Assembly: GCF_002113375.1 (NCBI RefSeq)
Contig: NZ_NEHO01000018.1
Location: 1 to 64,000, forward strand
Length of the DNA: 64,000 nucleotides
Origin: Pseudomonas sp. R37(2017)
GTDB lineage: Bacteria > Pseudomonadota > Gammaproteobacteria > Pseudomonadales > Pseudomonadaceae
Reading direction: 5' to 3'
Positions 1 to 8,639 of this stretch are shown here, piece after piece. Positions within the stretch are counted from its first letter, which is position 1, and each line of letters opens with the position of its first letter. Position numbers and translations under genes: made by a program. The notes under the pieces were generated by a model, which was not told the origin of the DNA, made no database searches, and was given only the letters and a program-made list of their open reading frames with translations.

Positions 1-12
1 ATCTCCGATTAG

Positions 13-47
13 CCCCCTGTGAAAGCTTAGTGAGCGATCACAGGGGG
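13..47. repeat. Perfect inverted repeat, possible terminator
   Basis: Ten-base arms (CCCCCTGTGA and its exact complement) are separated by 15 bases. It lies just beyond the end of the minus-strand iron-uptake operon, so it could end that transcript or belong to a gene outside the window. No long T run follows on either strand, so termination is only a guess. A run of nine G (73-81) sits between this repeat and the last gene. Confidence 0.4.
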
Positions 48-83
48 TGCGGCGGGGGTAGCCATTTCATTAGGGGGGGGGCT

Positions 84-263
84 TCAGCGGCGTGGCAGGA
101 GACCCCGCAGGGCAAGCGCGGCAGGGATGCCCAGGCCCAGCCAGCTCAGCGAGTCCCACACACCATCCCCGAGCAACGCGGCAAACAACCCTGTCGCGCT
201 GAGCACCGCGATGCCGGTTGGAATGGCGAAGACTTTCCAGAAGTTCGACTGCCGGGGCTTCAT
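84..263 (-). CDS. Small membrane protein downstream of PepSY protein
   Basis: A 59-residue protein starting MKPRQSNFWK, with two hydrophobic stretches (about residues 10-27 and 36-52) and a basic C-terminus (LLPRR), so probably a two-pass inner-membrane protein. I chose the ATG at 263 because it overlaps the stop of the upstream PepSY gene in an ATGA arrangement, which implies translational coupling; a longer frame upstream has no support. I do not recognise a family. Its place as last gene of the sigma/anti-sigma/receptor/PepSY series suggests a helper role in siderophore-iron handling at the inner membrane, which is inference. Confidence 0.6.
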   Translation of the reverse strand: MKPRQSNFWKVFAIPTGIAVLSATGLFAALLGDGVWDSLSWLGLGIPAALALRGLLPRR

Positions 264-1390
264 GCCACGCTCTCCGCTTTTTCCAGCACAGGTCGGGCAG
301 CCTTGCGCCGCACCACCCACAGGTACACCCCGCTGCCGAGCACGATGATGGTCAGCACGTCCAGGGTCGCCCAGAGGATTTGCATCGGCATGCCGCCGTA
401 GTCACCGAAGTGCAGAGGCTGCGACATGCCCATGGCGTCCATGTACCACGGTCGTTCGGCCACCGCAGTGACTTGCAGGGTGCTGGCGTCGATCAGTACC
501 GGCGTCAACAGATGCGAGGTCAGGTGCGTGCTGCCTTTCATGAACACCGCGTAATGGTGCTCGCTGGAAAAGCGCGTGCCGGGGAAGGCGATGAAGTCCG
601 GCTGCATGCCCGGCGCGACATCCCTGGCGATGTCGAGCAAACGGGTGGCCGGTGCCAGTTGCGTCAGCGGCGGTGCGTCGCGGTACGGCGCGACCATGGC
701 GCTCAGGCTGTCGTTGCGCCAGGCGGCAATGATCAGATCGGTGCAGGCACTGATCACACCGGTCACGCCGACCACCAGGGCCCAGGTCAAGGTCACCACA
801 CCGATCAGGTTGTGCAGGTCGAGCCAGCGCAGGCGCGTGGACTTGTCCTGGCGCACGGTGGCGAATTTCAAGCGGCGCATGAACGGCAGGTACAACACCG
901 TGCCGGAAACGATCGCCACCACGAACAGAATCCCCATGAACGCCAGCAGCAACTTGCCCGGCAGCCCGGCGAACATGTCCACGTGCAGGCGCAGCATGGT
1001 CAGCATGAAGCCGCCGTTGGCCGATGGCGTCTCCAGTGCTTCACCGGTGCGGGCGTCGAGCATGAAGGTGTGGGACGAGTTCGGCTCGGTATCGGCGGTG
1101 GCCGCCATGATCGTCAGCACGGCATTGGGTTCGTCCTCCTCGAAGCCGAAGTACTGCATGACTTCACCGGGACGGTGTTTCTCGGCCGCTTCGACCAACT
1201 GCTGCAAGTTCAGGCGCGGGGTGTCCGCGGGCATCTCCTTCACTTGAGGCGCATCGCCCAGCAAGTGGTCGATCTCGTGGTGAAAGATCAACGGCAAGCC
1301 GGTCAGGGCCAGCAGCAACAGGAACACCGTACAGATCAGGCTGGTCCAGGTGTGGATCGCGGACCAGCGGCGAATTGTTTTACTTTTCAT
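260..1390 (-). CDS. PepSY-associated TM helix protein (iron-uptake reductase type)
   Basis: A 376-residue inner-membrane protein starting MKSKTIRRW. It shows the PepSY_TM pattern: a first helix near residues 20-40, a periplasmic PepSY-like portion with HHEIDHLL, helices around 170-200 and 215-245 with the sequence LDLHNLIGVVTL, and a last helix near 340-360 (VLTIIVLGSGVYLWVV). Conserved His residues in the helices fit the family idea of haem-binding ferric-siderophore reductases such as FpvG/FoxB-type proteins. It follows the TonB receptor by about 70 bases, and a hairpin in that gap may lower its expression. The substrate cannot be read from the sequence. A start 51 bases further upstream is possible, but the chosen one sits at the hydrophobic domain as in relatives. 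Confidence 0.8.
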   Translation of the reverse strand: MKSKTIRRWSAIHTWTSLICTVFLLLLALTGLPLIFHHEIDHLLGDAPQVKEMPADTPRLNLQQLVEAAEKHRPGEVMQYFGFEEDEPNAVLTIMAATADTEPNSSHTFMLDARTGEALETPSANGGFMLTMLRLHVDMFAGLPGKLLLAFMGILFVVAIVSGTVLYLPFMRRLKFATVRQDKSTRLRWLDLHNLIGVVTLTWALVVGVTGVISACTDLIIAAWRNDSLSAMVAPYRDAPPLTQLAPATRLLDIARDVAPGMQPDFIAFPGTRFSSEHHYAVFMKGSTHLTSHLLTPVLIDASTLQVTAVAERPWYMDAMGMSQPLHFGDYGGMPMQILWATLDVLTIIVLGSGVYLWVVRRKAARPVLEKAESVA

Positions 1391-1414
1391 TTCATGGCCT
1401 TCTGAAAAACCAAA

Positions 1415-1433
1415 GCCGTCCACGAAGGACGGC
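1415..1433 (-). terminator. Hairpin between TonB receptor and PepSY gene
   Basis: GCCGTCC - ACGAA - GGACGGC, a perfect 7-bp stem. Read on the minus strand it is followed by TTTGGTTTTTC, so it is a plausible leaky terminator that would let the receptor be made in excess over the downstream inner-membrane proteins. Confidence 0.5.
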
Positions 1434-1462
1434 CTGGTCATTGGGCGGTTCGGCTCAACGGG

Positions 1463-3907
1463 TTACCACTGGTACGTGGCACTGGCGACGACACTGCGCT
1501 GGTCGCCGTAGTAGCAGTAGAAGCTGTCGCAAGTCGCGATGTAGTCCTTGTCGAACAGGTTGGTTGCGTTAACGGCCAGCGAAGCGCCTTTGAGGCTGTT
1601 GTCCAGGCGACCGAGGTCGTAGTGAACCACCGCGTCGAACACGGTGTAGGCGCCGGCCTTGCCCAGCCAGGTGTTGGCCTGGTCGCCGTAGGTGTTGCCG
1701 GTGTAGCGCACGCCGGCGCCGATGCCGAAGCCGTCGAGCGCGCCGTTGTGCCAGGTGTAGTCGCCCCATGCCGACGCTTGTTGGTTAGGCATCAGTTGCA
1801 GGCGATTGCCCTTGTAGATGCCATCCTGCACTTCGGATTTGGCCAGGGTGTAGGCGGCCGTGACCCTGAGGTTTTCGTTCACATCGGAAACGGCTTCCAG
1901 TTCCAGGCCTTTGACTTTCACTTCGCCGGTCTGGCTGGTGACGGTCACGTTGCCCACGTTGTTGGTGACGGATACGTTTTTCTGGGTCAGGTCATACACG
2001 GCAGCGGTCAGCAGTGTGTTGCTGCCCGGCGGCTGGTACTTGATACCCAGTTCCCACTGCTTGCCTTCGGTCGGCTTGAACGACTCGGTCGGCGAGGCCA
2101 CGGCATTGCTGGTCGGCTGGAACGATTCGGCGTAGGACAAGTACGGTACGAAGCCCGAGTCGAACACGTAGCTGATCGCCGCGTTGCCGCTGAAGTTCTT
2201 GTCGCGCTCGGTGTTGGTGGCATCGCCCTTGTTGAAGAATGTGGTCCCGGTGTGGACCCAGTCTTCACGACCACCGAGGGTCAGGCGCCATTGGTCGAGG
2301 GCCATCTGGTCCTGGATGTACAGGCCGGTCTGCTGGGTCTTCTGTTCGTAGTCGTAGAAGGCCGTGGAGCGTGGCGGACGAGTGATCGGCAAACCGTAGA
2401 TCGGGTCGTTGACGTTGATGCCCGGCGCAGTACCGAAGATCGAGAGGTAGTTGGTGGTGTTGCGCTGGTGATCCAGGCCGATCAGCAAGGTGTGACCGAC
2501 GTCGCCGGTGACGAAGTCGCCCTGGAAGTTGTTGTCCACGGCGATCTGGGAGATATCTTCGTCGACATTGGTGGTGCCACGGCCGGTGTTGCCTTGATCG
2601 TCGACGACAAAGCCAAAGTCAGCAAAGTCAGGGTTGTAGCTATTGACGGTCACCGCCTGGAACGACAGCTCAGACTTGGTGTAGCGCAGGTTCTGGCGGA
2701 ACTGCCAGACATCGTTCAGGCGATGTTCGAAGGCGTAGCCCAGGGCGTAGTAGGTGCGGTCATAGAAGTCGTAGTTCGGATCCCCCAGGTTCTTGTGGTG
2801 GGAAATCTCGCCGAAGGGCATGTCGATCTTGGTGCCCTGGATCGGATAGAACTGGCTGGTGATACCGGTATCGTCACGGGTGAACTGCGTCAGCAGGGTG
2901 AATGTGGTGTCGTCGTCGATGTTCCACGTCAGGCTCGGGGCAATGTTGTAGCGCTTGTCATCGATGTGATCGATGGGTGTGCCACCGTCGCGCAGCACAC
3001 CGCTGATGCTGTACAGGAACTCGCCTTCGTCATCGATCTTGCCGGTGCTGGCAAAGTTGATCTGGCGATGATTGTCGCTGCCGTATTGCAACTGGACTTC
3101 GCTGCTGGCTTCGGCGCTTGGGCGACGGCTGACCATGTCCAGCAGGCCGCCCGGCGGGGTCTGGCCGTACACGGACGAGGCCGGGCCGCGCAGCAACGCC
3201 AGGCGATCGAGGTTCCAGGTTTCCTGTTTCGGGTTGGCGTACACACCTTTTGGCAGTGGCAGGCCATCGAGGAATTGAGTGGGTTCGAAACCGCGCACAC
3301 GCAACCAGTCGGCACGGGTGTCGCTGCCGAAACTGCTGGAGGTGATGCCCGGCAGGTAGCGCACGGCATCATCGAGGGTATGCGCGTTGCGGTCGTCCAT
3401 CTGCTCGCGAGTGACGACCGAAATCGAGCGCGGTACCTCGACCAGCGCGGTATCGGTCTTGGTGCCGGCGGCGGTGCGCTTGGCCACGTAGCCTTGCACC
3501 GGACCCCAGGCGCTTTCAGTGTCTTCAACGCCGATCACGCTGGTCGCTGGCAGGGCCATCACACCCTCGGGTACCGCCACCAGGCTGTAGGTGCCGGCAC
3601 TGCTTTGCTCCAGTTGCAACCCGGTGCCACGCAGGGCTTCGCGCAGGGCGTCGGCTGCGTCGAACTGGCCTTTGACCGGTGCCGAGGTCTTGCCCGCCGC
3701 CAGCGACGGATTCAGCGACAGGGCCATTCCGGCCTGGCTGGCGATCTGGTTCAGGGTATTGGCCAACGGTGCGGCTGGCAGATTGTAGGCGCGAACGCTG
3801 GACACCTGTTCAGCGGCGAACAGTTGGCTGCTGGCCAGAGGAGTGCAAAAGGCTATGGCGACCGCCAGCAAACTGGGGCGCAACAAGGTGTTGAGCGAAC
3901 GGGGCAT
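1463..3907 (-). CDS. TonB-dependent siderophore receptor with signalling domain
   Basis: An 814-residue outer-membrane receptor. Residues 1-31 are a signal peptide ending ...SSQLFAA. Residues about 35-115 form the secretin/TonB N-terminal (STN) signalling domain, which in FpvA/FecA relatives contacts the anti-sigma protein. The plug domain follows (about 150-260, TDTALVEVPRSISVVTREQ, then LLRGPASSVYG and PGGLLDMVSRRP), then a 22-strand barrel ending YGDQRSVVASATYQW with the C-terminal aromatic typical of outer-membrane barrels. Length and plug sequence fit ferric hydroxamate or catecholate siderophore receptors of the FpvA/FoxA/FiuA class; the siderophore cannot be assigned. FecI- and FecR-like genes lie directly upstream. 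A good ribosome site, CAGGAG, precedes the ATG. The 128-base spacer upstream is AT-rich and probably holds the ECF-dependent promoter. Confidence 0.92.
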   Translation of the reverse strand: MPRSLNTLLRPSLLAVAIAFCTPLASSQLFAAEQVSSVRAYNLPAAPLANTLNQIASQAGMALSLNPSLAAGKTSAPVKGQFDAADALREALRGTGLQLEQSSAGTYSLVAVPEGVMALPATSVIGVEDTESAWGPVQGYVAKRTAAGTKTDTALVEVPRSISVVTREQMDDRNAHTLDDAVRYLPGITSSSFGSDTRADWLRVRGFEPTQFLDGLPLPKGVYANPKQETWNLDRLALLRGPASSVYGQTPPGGLLDMVSRRPSAEASSEVQLQYGSDNHRQINFASTGKIDDEGEFLYSISGVLRDGGTPIDHIDDKRYNIAPSLTWNIDDDTTFTLLTQFTRDDTGITSQFYPIQGTKIDMPFGEISHHKNLGDPNYDFYDRTYYALGYAFEHRLNDVWQFRQNLRYTKSELSFQAVTVNSYNPDFADFGFVVDDQGNTGRGTTNVDEDISQIAVDNNFQGDFVTGDVGHTLLIGLDHQRNTTNYLSIFGTAPGINVNDPIYGLPITRPPRSTAFYDYEQKTQQTGLYIQDQMALDQWRLTLGGREDWVHTGTTFFNKGDATNTERDKNFSGNAAISYVFDSGFVPYLSYAESFQPTSNAVASPTESFKPTEGKQWELGIKYQPPGSNTLLTAAVYDLTQKNVSVTNNVGNVTVTSQTGEVKVKGLELEAVSDVNENLRVTAAYTLAKSEVQDGIYKGNRLQLMPNQQASAWGDYTWHNGALDGFGIGAGVRYTGNTYGDQANTWLGKAGAYTVFDAVVHYDLGRLDNSLKGASLAVNATNLFDKDYIATCDSFYCYYGDQRSVVASATYQW

Positions 3908-4035
3908 ACAGCGGCTCCTGAATGGAAATATTTCTCAATTGCCTCTGTGCCGAATGAAAATCAAAAAGTGATAGGGCTGGATGAAAATAATTTCGATTCA
4001 GAAGTCGGTTGCGGCCGATCAGGCAAAAAGCTGTT

Positions 4036-5010
4036 TCAGGGCCTGGTATCTGCCTTGGCCACGACCTTCACCCACCATTGCGTGTGCTGCTCGATCTGCA
4101 CAGGTAAGGTCGGCAGCAGGGCATTGAGCGCCAGGTCGGTGTCGCGCAGGGGGAAGCTGCCAGTGATGCGCAGGTCGGCCACTTCCGGCGCAACGCCGAC
4201 GTAACCGGTTCGATAGCGCCCGATTTCATGCACCAGATCTTCCAGGCGCGTGTTATCCACCACCAGCATGCCGCGGGTCCAGGCATCCGCGCCGAGGTTG
4301 ACGGCCAGGACCGGACCCAGGCCATTGTTGCGGATCACCACCTGCTGGCCTTCGTGCAGAACCTGTTCATCGGGGGTGGACTCGGGGCGAGCCGCCACCG
4401 CCGACTGCAACACGCTCAGGCGCGTGCCTTCGTCTTCGCGCTTGACCAGAAACCGCGTACCCAGTGCGCGCATGCTGCCTTCACGGGTTTCGACGATGAA
4501 CGGCCGCGGGTCGCCATGAGCGGTTTCAACCAGGATCTCGCCTTCTTGAAGGACAATGCGCCGCTGCTTTTCATCGAAGCGCACATCCAGGGCACTGTGG
4601 GTGTTGAGACTGACCAGGGTGCCGTCAGCCAGGCGCAGGGTGCGCTGCTCGCCAACGGCGGTGCGCTGGTCGGCCAGCCAGTAATCGATCGGTAGGTAAC
4701 GTGGCCCGGCAAACAGCGCCAGGCCGATGACCGCCACCACCCCCGCCACACCGCTGCCGAGCTTGCGCACCCGTCGGCGGATGCCTTCGCGCGATTGCAG
4801 CAGGGCTGTGCGGGCCGGGCCGTTGGCCAAGCTGAAGCGCTGGTCGAGCATGCCCAACTGACGCCAGGCGCGGGCGTGCTCTTCGTTGGCGGCATGCCAC
4901 TTGGCGAACTCTTCGCGCTCAACCGGGTTGGCGCCATCCATGGACAACTGCCAGGCAATCGCCGCGTCCAGCACTTTGGCCGAGACCGGTTTGGAGTTGA
5001 GCTGGTTCAT
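4036..5010 (-). CDS. FecR-family anti-sigma factor / sigma regulator
   Basis: A 324-residue inner-membrane regulator. The N-terminal DUF4880 region (about 10-50, ending WHAANEEHARAWRQL) is the sigma-binding part; a single membrane helix (about 88-105, GVAGVVAVIGLALFAG) follows, then the periplasmic FecR domain (about 120-230, TLRLADGTLVSLNTHSAL) and a C-terminal secretin-like fold that in the family touches the receptor signalling domain. It overlaps the stop of the sigma gene by four bases and is followed by the receptor gene, the standard order sigma-antisigma-receptor. It should hold the sigma factor inactive until the receptor binds its ferric siderophore. Confidence 0.9.
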   Translation of the reverse strand: MNQLNSKPVSAKVLDAAIAWQLSMDGANPVEREEFAKWHAANEEHARAWRQLGMLDQRFSLANGPARTALLQSREGIRRRVRKLGSGVAGVVAVIGLALFAGPRYLPIDYWLADQRTAVGEQRTLRLADGTLVSLNTHSALDVRFDEKQRRIVLQEGEILVETAHGDPRPFIVETREGSMRALGTRFLVKREDEGTRLSVLQSAVAARPESTPDEQVLHEGQQVVIRNNGLGPVLAVNLGADAWTRGMLVVDNTRLEDLVHEIGRYRTGYVGVAPEVADLRITGSFPLRDTDLALNALLPTLPVQIEQHTQWWVKVVAKADTRP

Positions 5011-5525
5011 GTCGGCTCACCATACAGCGCGATGTAGCATTGGCGAATGCCCTGGGCCAGGTACTGACGCACCCGCGGCACCGACACGCCAAGGCGCTCG
5101 GCGATTTCTGCATGGCCGAGGCCGTCGAGACGGTTATAGAGGAACGCCGCCCGGGCCTTGCTGGAAAGCCTGCCGAGCAAACGGTCAATGTTTTTCAGGT
5201 CTTCGAGGATCATTTGCTGTTCTTCCGCCGAGGGTTGTTCGGCTTCGGGAATCAGCATCAGTTCGGTGAGATAGGCCTGTTCCAGCGCGGCGCGACGGAA
5301 ATAGTCGAACAGCAGCCCCTTGGCAATCGCCACCAGGAAGGCCCGCGGCTCGCGCGGGGCCTTCAGGTCCTCGCGGCCCAGCAAGCGCACGAAAGTGTCC
5401 TGGCTCAGGTCTTCTGCCCGCTGCGGGCAGGCGACGTTGCGGCGAAGCCAGGCCAATAGCCAACCGCGATGGTCGCGATACAACGCACCGACGAGCTCAC
5501 TTTGAGGGCTTGGGACTGACGACAC
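5007..5525 (-). CDS. ECF sigma factor, FecI type (iron starvation sigma)
   Basis: A 172-residue sigma-70 family factor. Region 2 covers about residues 10-75 (LYRDHRGWLLAWLRRNV, AEDLSQDTFVRLL) and region 4 about 110-165 (LLGRLSSKARAAFLYNRLDGLGHAEIAERLGV, a helix-turn-helix). The short linker and wording match FecI/FpvI/PvdS-type ECF factors. The start codon is GTG; the ribosome site is weak. It overlaps fecR by four bases. Expected role: recruit RNA polymerase to the receptor promoter when the siderophore signal arrives. A possible Fur site lies just upstream. Confidence 0.92.
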   Translation of the reverse strand: MSSVPSPQSELVGALYRDHRGWLLAWLRRNVACPQRAEDLSQDTFVRLLGREDLKAPREPRAFLVAIAKGLLFDYFRRAALEQAYLTELMLIPEAEQPSAEEQQMILEDLKNIDRLLGRLSSKARAAFLYNRLDGLGHAEIAERLGVSVPRVRQYLAQGIRQCYIALYGEPT

Positions 5526-5551
5526 GCAGCATCACCGATTGGGAAATATTG

Positions 5552-5570
5552 ACTAACGAGAATAGTTCGC
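5552..5570. promoter_or_regulatory. Possible Fur box upstream of the fecI-type gene
   Basis: The core AACGAGAATAGTT matches 9 of 13 bases of the central Fur consensus AATGATAATCATT, and about 11 of 19 over the full box. It lies 27-45 bases upstream of the sigma gene start, where a Fur site would be expected for an iron starvation sigma. The match is modest. Confidence 0.4.
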
Positions 5571-5633
5571 GATTGTGTCAGAGGCGGGGTAGGTAAGCAA
5601 TTGGCGTTGGTCGGGTGGGAAATTGGTGAAGGC

Positions 5634-5729
5634 CCCTGTAGGAGCGAGCATGCTCGCGATGACGTCGTTACAGTCAACATCAATATCGACTGACCCACCG
5701 CTATCGCGAGCATGCTCGCTCCTACAGGG
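5634..5729. repeat. REP doublet (inverted pair)
   Basis: Two copies of the repeat CCTGTAGGAGCGAGCATGC in opposite orientation, at 5634-5660 and 5703-5729, enclose about 40 bases. The pair could fold into one long cruciform. It sits between the sigma gene promoter region and the end of the exonuclease gene. Confidence 0.85.
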
Positions 5730-5740
5730 AGAGTCAAAGG

Positions 5741-6448
5741 TCAGAAGGACGGCGCCTGCTGCCGGCGCTTCCACTGATTCAGGCGCTGTTGCAAATTCAA
5801 CGGGCTATGAATCTGCTGCTGCCGTGCGCGGCTGAACAGGATCAGCGCCAGTTCAGCGGTGGCCAGGGCATCGGCGCTGGCGTGGTGGCGCTCGAAGACT
5901 TCAAGCTTGAACCAGTCGATCCAGTCGTCCAGCCCGGCCTCACGAATGTGCGCCTGCGGGCACAGCAGCGGCGCAATGTCCGCCACATCCAGAAACGGAT
6001 GCTGCAACTTCAAACCCAGGTGATCTTTCAGTGCCCGGCCGAGCATGTGCTGGTCAAACGGCGCATGGAAGGCCAGCACCGGACTGTCGCCGATGTACTC
6101 CATCAGGTCGAGCAACGCCTCTGCCGGGTCGCTGCCCGCCGCAATGGCGCTGGGGCCAATGCCGTGGATCAGAACGCTGGGGCCGAGTTTCACTTGTGGA
6201 TATTGCAGGGTGCGTTCGAACTGCTGGCGAAAGTCGATGGCCCCGTCCTCGATCACCACGGCGCCGATGGACAACACGTGATCCTTGTTCATGTTCAACC
6301 CGGTGGTTTCCAGATCGAGTACCACCCAGCGCTGCTCGCGCAGGCTGCATTCGTTCAGGGCGGCGGCGCTGGGCAAGCGTTCCAGGCGATGTTGCAGGTG
6401 GGCGGGCAGGGTGGGGACCGGCGGGCGCAACCAGGAAAACAGGCTCAT
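5741..6448 (-). CDS. DEDDh 3'-5' exonuclease, DnaQ/epsilon-like
   Basis: A 235-residue protein with the exonuclease III/epsilon motifs: Exo I LDLETTG (Asp45, Glu47), Exo II in VLAFHAPFDQHML, and Exo III HHASADALATAEL with the catalytic His and Asp. It would remove nucleotides from the 3' end of DNA or RNA. It is shorter than a polymerase III epsilon subunit with a polymerase-binding tail, so it is probably a stand-alone enzyme. The start overlaps the stop of the upstream DUF294 gene by four bases (ATGA), so the two are translationally coupled; this pairing recurs in pseudomonads. Confidence 0.88.
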   Translation of the reverse strand: MSLFSWLRPPVPTLPAHLQHRLERLPSAAALNECSLREQRWVVLDLETTGLNMNKDHVLSIGAVVIEDGAIDFRQQFERTLQYPQVKLGPSVLIHGIGPSAIAAGSDPAEALLDLMEYIGDSPVLAFHAPFDQHMLGRALKDHLGLKLQHPFLDVADIAPLLCPQAHIREAGLDDWIDWFKLEVFERHHASADALATAELALILFSRARQQQIHSPLNLQQRLNQWKRRQQAPSF

Positions 6449-8379
6449 AGCTGATACCGCAACGTCAGGCTGCTTTGCAGGCGTTGTGCCTGGCGCAGGG
6501 ACTCACGCAGGATGCGCCGGTCCAGATGGTTGAGGCTTTCGGGGTCGACCCGGTTTGAATAAGGAAAATTCTCCCGGGTCTGTAGTTGATGTTGTTGCAT
6601 GCGGGTTTGCTGGATGAAGTGATAGGCCTCTTCGTACGCGGCACCGTCCAGGGGCTCGATGACCTCTTTGGCGACCAGTTGGCGAAAACGCTCCAGCGTG
6701 TTGTTCGCTTCGATACCGTGGGCCAGGGCCAGCAACCTGGCGCCGTCGACGAACGGTGCCAGGCCTTGGATTTTCAAGTCCAGCGTGGCCTTTTCACCAT
6801 TTTTGCGCGCCAGTACGAACTCGCGGAAACGCCCTACGGGCGGGCGATTGCGCAGCGCATTCTCGGCCATCATGCGCTGGAACAAACGATTGTCGCCGAC
6901 CTGATCGAGGATACCCCGACGCAACTGCTCGCAGCTTTGCTCGCTGCCCCAGACCACGCGCAAATCGAAATAGATGCTCGAACCCAGCAGGTTCTCCGGG
7001 GTTGCCTCGCGGATAAAGGCCGCAAAGCGCCGCGCCCATTCGGCCCGGGACAGACACAGCTCGGGGTTGCCGGCCATGATATTGCCCTTGCACAAGGTGA
7101 AACCGCACAACGCCAGGCTCTGGTTGATCTGCTGGGCGAGGGGCAACAACTTGCCGCGAATCTCGGCGGCATGGGCCGCATCCCTGGCTTCGAACAGAAT
7201 GCCGTTGTCCTGATCGGTGTGCAGGGTCTGCTCGCGACGGCCTTCACTGCCGAAGCACAGCCAGCTGAATGGCACGCCGGGGTCGCCTTTTTCAGCGAGG
7301 GTCAGTTCGATCACTCGGCACACGGTGTGGTCGTTGAGCAAGGTGATGATGTGGGTGATCTGCGTCGAGGACGCGCCATGGGCCAGCATGCGCTCGACCA
7401 GTTGACCGATTTCGCCGCGCAGCGCCACCAGGTTGTCCACCTTCTGTGCATTGCGGATGGTGCGCGCCAGGTGGACCAGGTCGACCCGCTGCAGGGAAAA
7501 CAGATCGCGCTCGGAAACCACGCCGCACAAACGTTGGTCCTTGACCAGGCAGACATGGGCGATGTGCCGCTCGGTCATGGCAATCGCCGCGTCAAAGGCA
7601 CTGTGATCCGGCGACAGGTAAAACGGTGCCTGGGTCATGTGCCCTTCGATGGCTTCGTTGAAATCACTGCTGCCGTTGGCCACGGTCTGACGCAGGTCGC
7701 GCAGGGTGAAAATCCCCAGGGGTGCCTTGAGTTCGTCGACCACCACGATGCTGCCGACCTGTTGTTCGTGCATCAAGGTCACGGCTTCGCGCAATGGTGT
7801 CTGCGGTCCGCACGTTACCGGGTGGCGCATGGCCAACTCACCCAGGCGGGTGTTGAGTGAATACTGGGTGCCGAGGGTTTCCACGGCTTTTTGCTGGACC
7901 TGCTGGTTGACCTGATCCAGCAGGCTGCTGACGCAGCGCAGGGCGAAGTTGCGGAAGGTGTCCGATAAAGAAAACAGGCGGATGAATGCCGACTTGTTCA
8001 GTTGCAGGCAGAAGGTGTCTTCGCCTGCCAGGTGCTCGGTGCGGGTCGCCCGCTCACCCAGCAGTGCCGCAAGGGGGAAGCATTCGCCGGTGGTAATCTC
8101 GAAGACCGTTTCGGTGCCACCTTTTGCCGTGTGCGGACGCTCGCCCACGACCCGGCCTTGCTTGACGATATAGAAGTGTTCGACCGGGCCGTCGGCAGGT
8201 TTGATGATGCTCTCGCCGGGAGCGTAAAAACGCAGCTGGCATTGCTCGACCAGAAACGCCAGGTGAGCGTGTTCCATCTGGTTGAAGGGCGGGAAGCGCT
8301 GGAGGAATTGCAACGTGCCCTGGATGTTCTGCAACACCGCGGTTTTCCCTGCCTGTGTGAAGGCGTCCGCTTTACTCAT
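6445..8379 (-). CDS. cNMP-binding / CBS / DUF294 nucleotidyltransferase-like protein
   Basis: A 644-residue cytoplasmic protein from MSKADAFTQ. Domains in order: cyclic-nucleotide-binding fold (about 30-140, FYAPGESIIKPADGPVEHFYIVKQG), a CBS pair (about 165-285, HPVTCGPQTPLREAVTLMHEQQVGSIVVVD), a DUF294 putative nucleotidyltransferase domain (about 310-450) containing CFGSEGRREQTLHTDQDNG, which has the GS and D-x-D pattern of the nucleotidyltransferase fold, and a C-terminal DUF294_C helical domain. The family is thought to be a GlnD-like signalling protein whose substrate is unknown. Starts further upstream are possible, but MSK (or MVMSK at 8385) begins where the family does. It is coupled to the exonuclease gene. 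Confidence 0.85.
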   Translation of the reverse strand: MSKADAFTQAGKTAVLQNIQGTLQFLQRFPPFNQMEHAHLAFLVEQCQLRFYAPGESIIKPADGPVEHFYIVKQGRVVGERPHTAKGGTETVFEITTGECFPLAALLGERATRTEHLAGEDTFCLQLNKSAFIRLFSLSDTFRNFALRCVSSLLDQVNQQVQQKAVETLGTQYSLNTRLGELAMRHPVTCGPQTPLREAVTLMHEQQVGSIVVVDELKAPLGIFTLRDLRQTVANGSSDFNEAIEGHMTQAPFYLSPDHSAFDAAIAMTERHIAHVCLVKDQRLCGVVSERDLFSLQRVDLVHLARTIRNAQKVDNLVALRGEIGQLVERMLAHGASSTQITHIITLLNDHTVCRVIELTLAEKGDPGVPFSWLCFGSEGRREQTLHTDQDNGILFEARDAAHAAEIRGKLLPLAQQINQSLALCGFTLCKGNIMAGNPELCLSRAEWARRFAAFIREATPENLLGSSIYFDLRVVWGSEQSCEQLRRGILDQVGDNRLFQRMMAENALRNRPPVGRFREFVLARKNGEKATLDLKIQGLAPFVDGARLLALAHGIEANNTLERFRQLVAKEVIEPLDGAAYEEAYHFIQQTRMQQHQLQTRENFPYSNRVDPESLNHLDRRILRESLRQAQRLQSSLTLRYQL

Positions 8380-8639
8380 AACCATTACCGCAGTCTTTTT
8401 TTGAATTGTTGTAGTCGGATGACTCGGACATGGTCGGCCCCTGTGGCCGGAGTGCCCATTGGACGTAAGTCTAGGTAGGCAATCAGTGTGATGGAATGTC
8501 GGAAACACCCTACGCAACTGTGGGAAAAACCTCTCTATTCTGCTATTGGAAAAATATCCGACGAAGCGCACATTGATGGTCTGCTTAGCGATGTTTCACT
8601 GCTGTGCCAGGGAACTGAATTGAACATGTAGGGAAAGTC

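Noticed and set aside
3908..4035. FecI-type promoter of the TonB receptor
   Set aside because: The AT-rich spacer is the right place, but I could not identify -35 and -10 elements well enough to report positions.
1622..4204. Very long plus-strand frame opposite the TonB receptor and FecR genes
   Set aside because: Shadow frame produced by GC-rich codon bias; translation is low in complexity and shows no domain.
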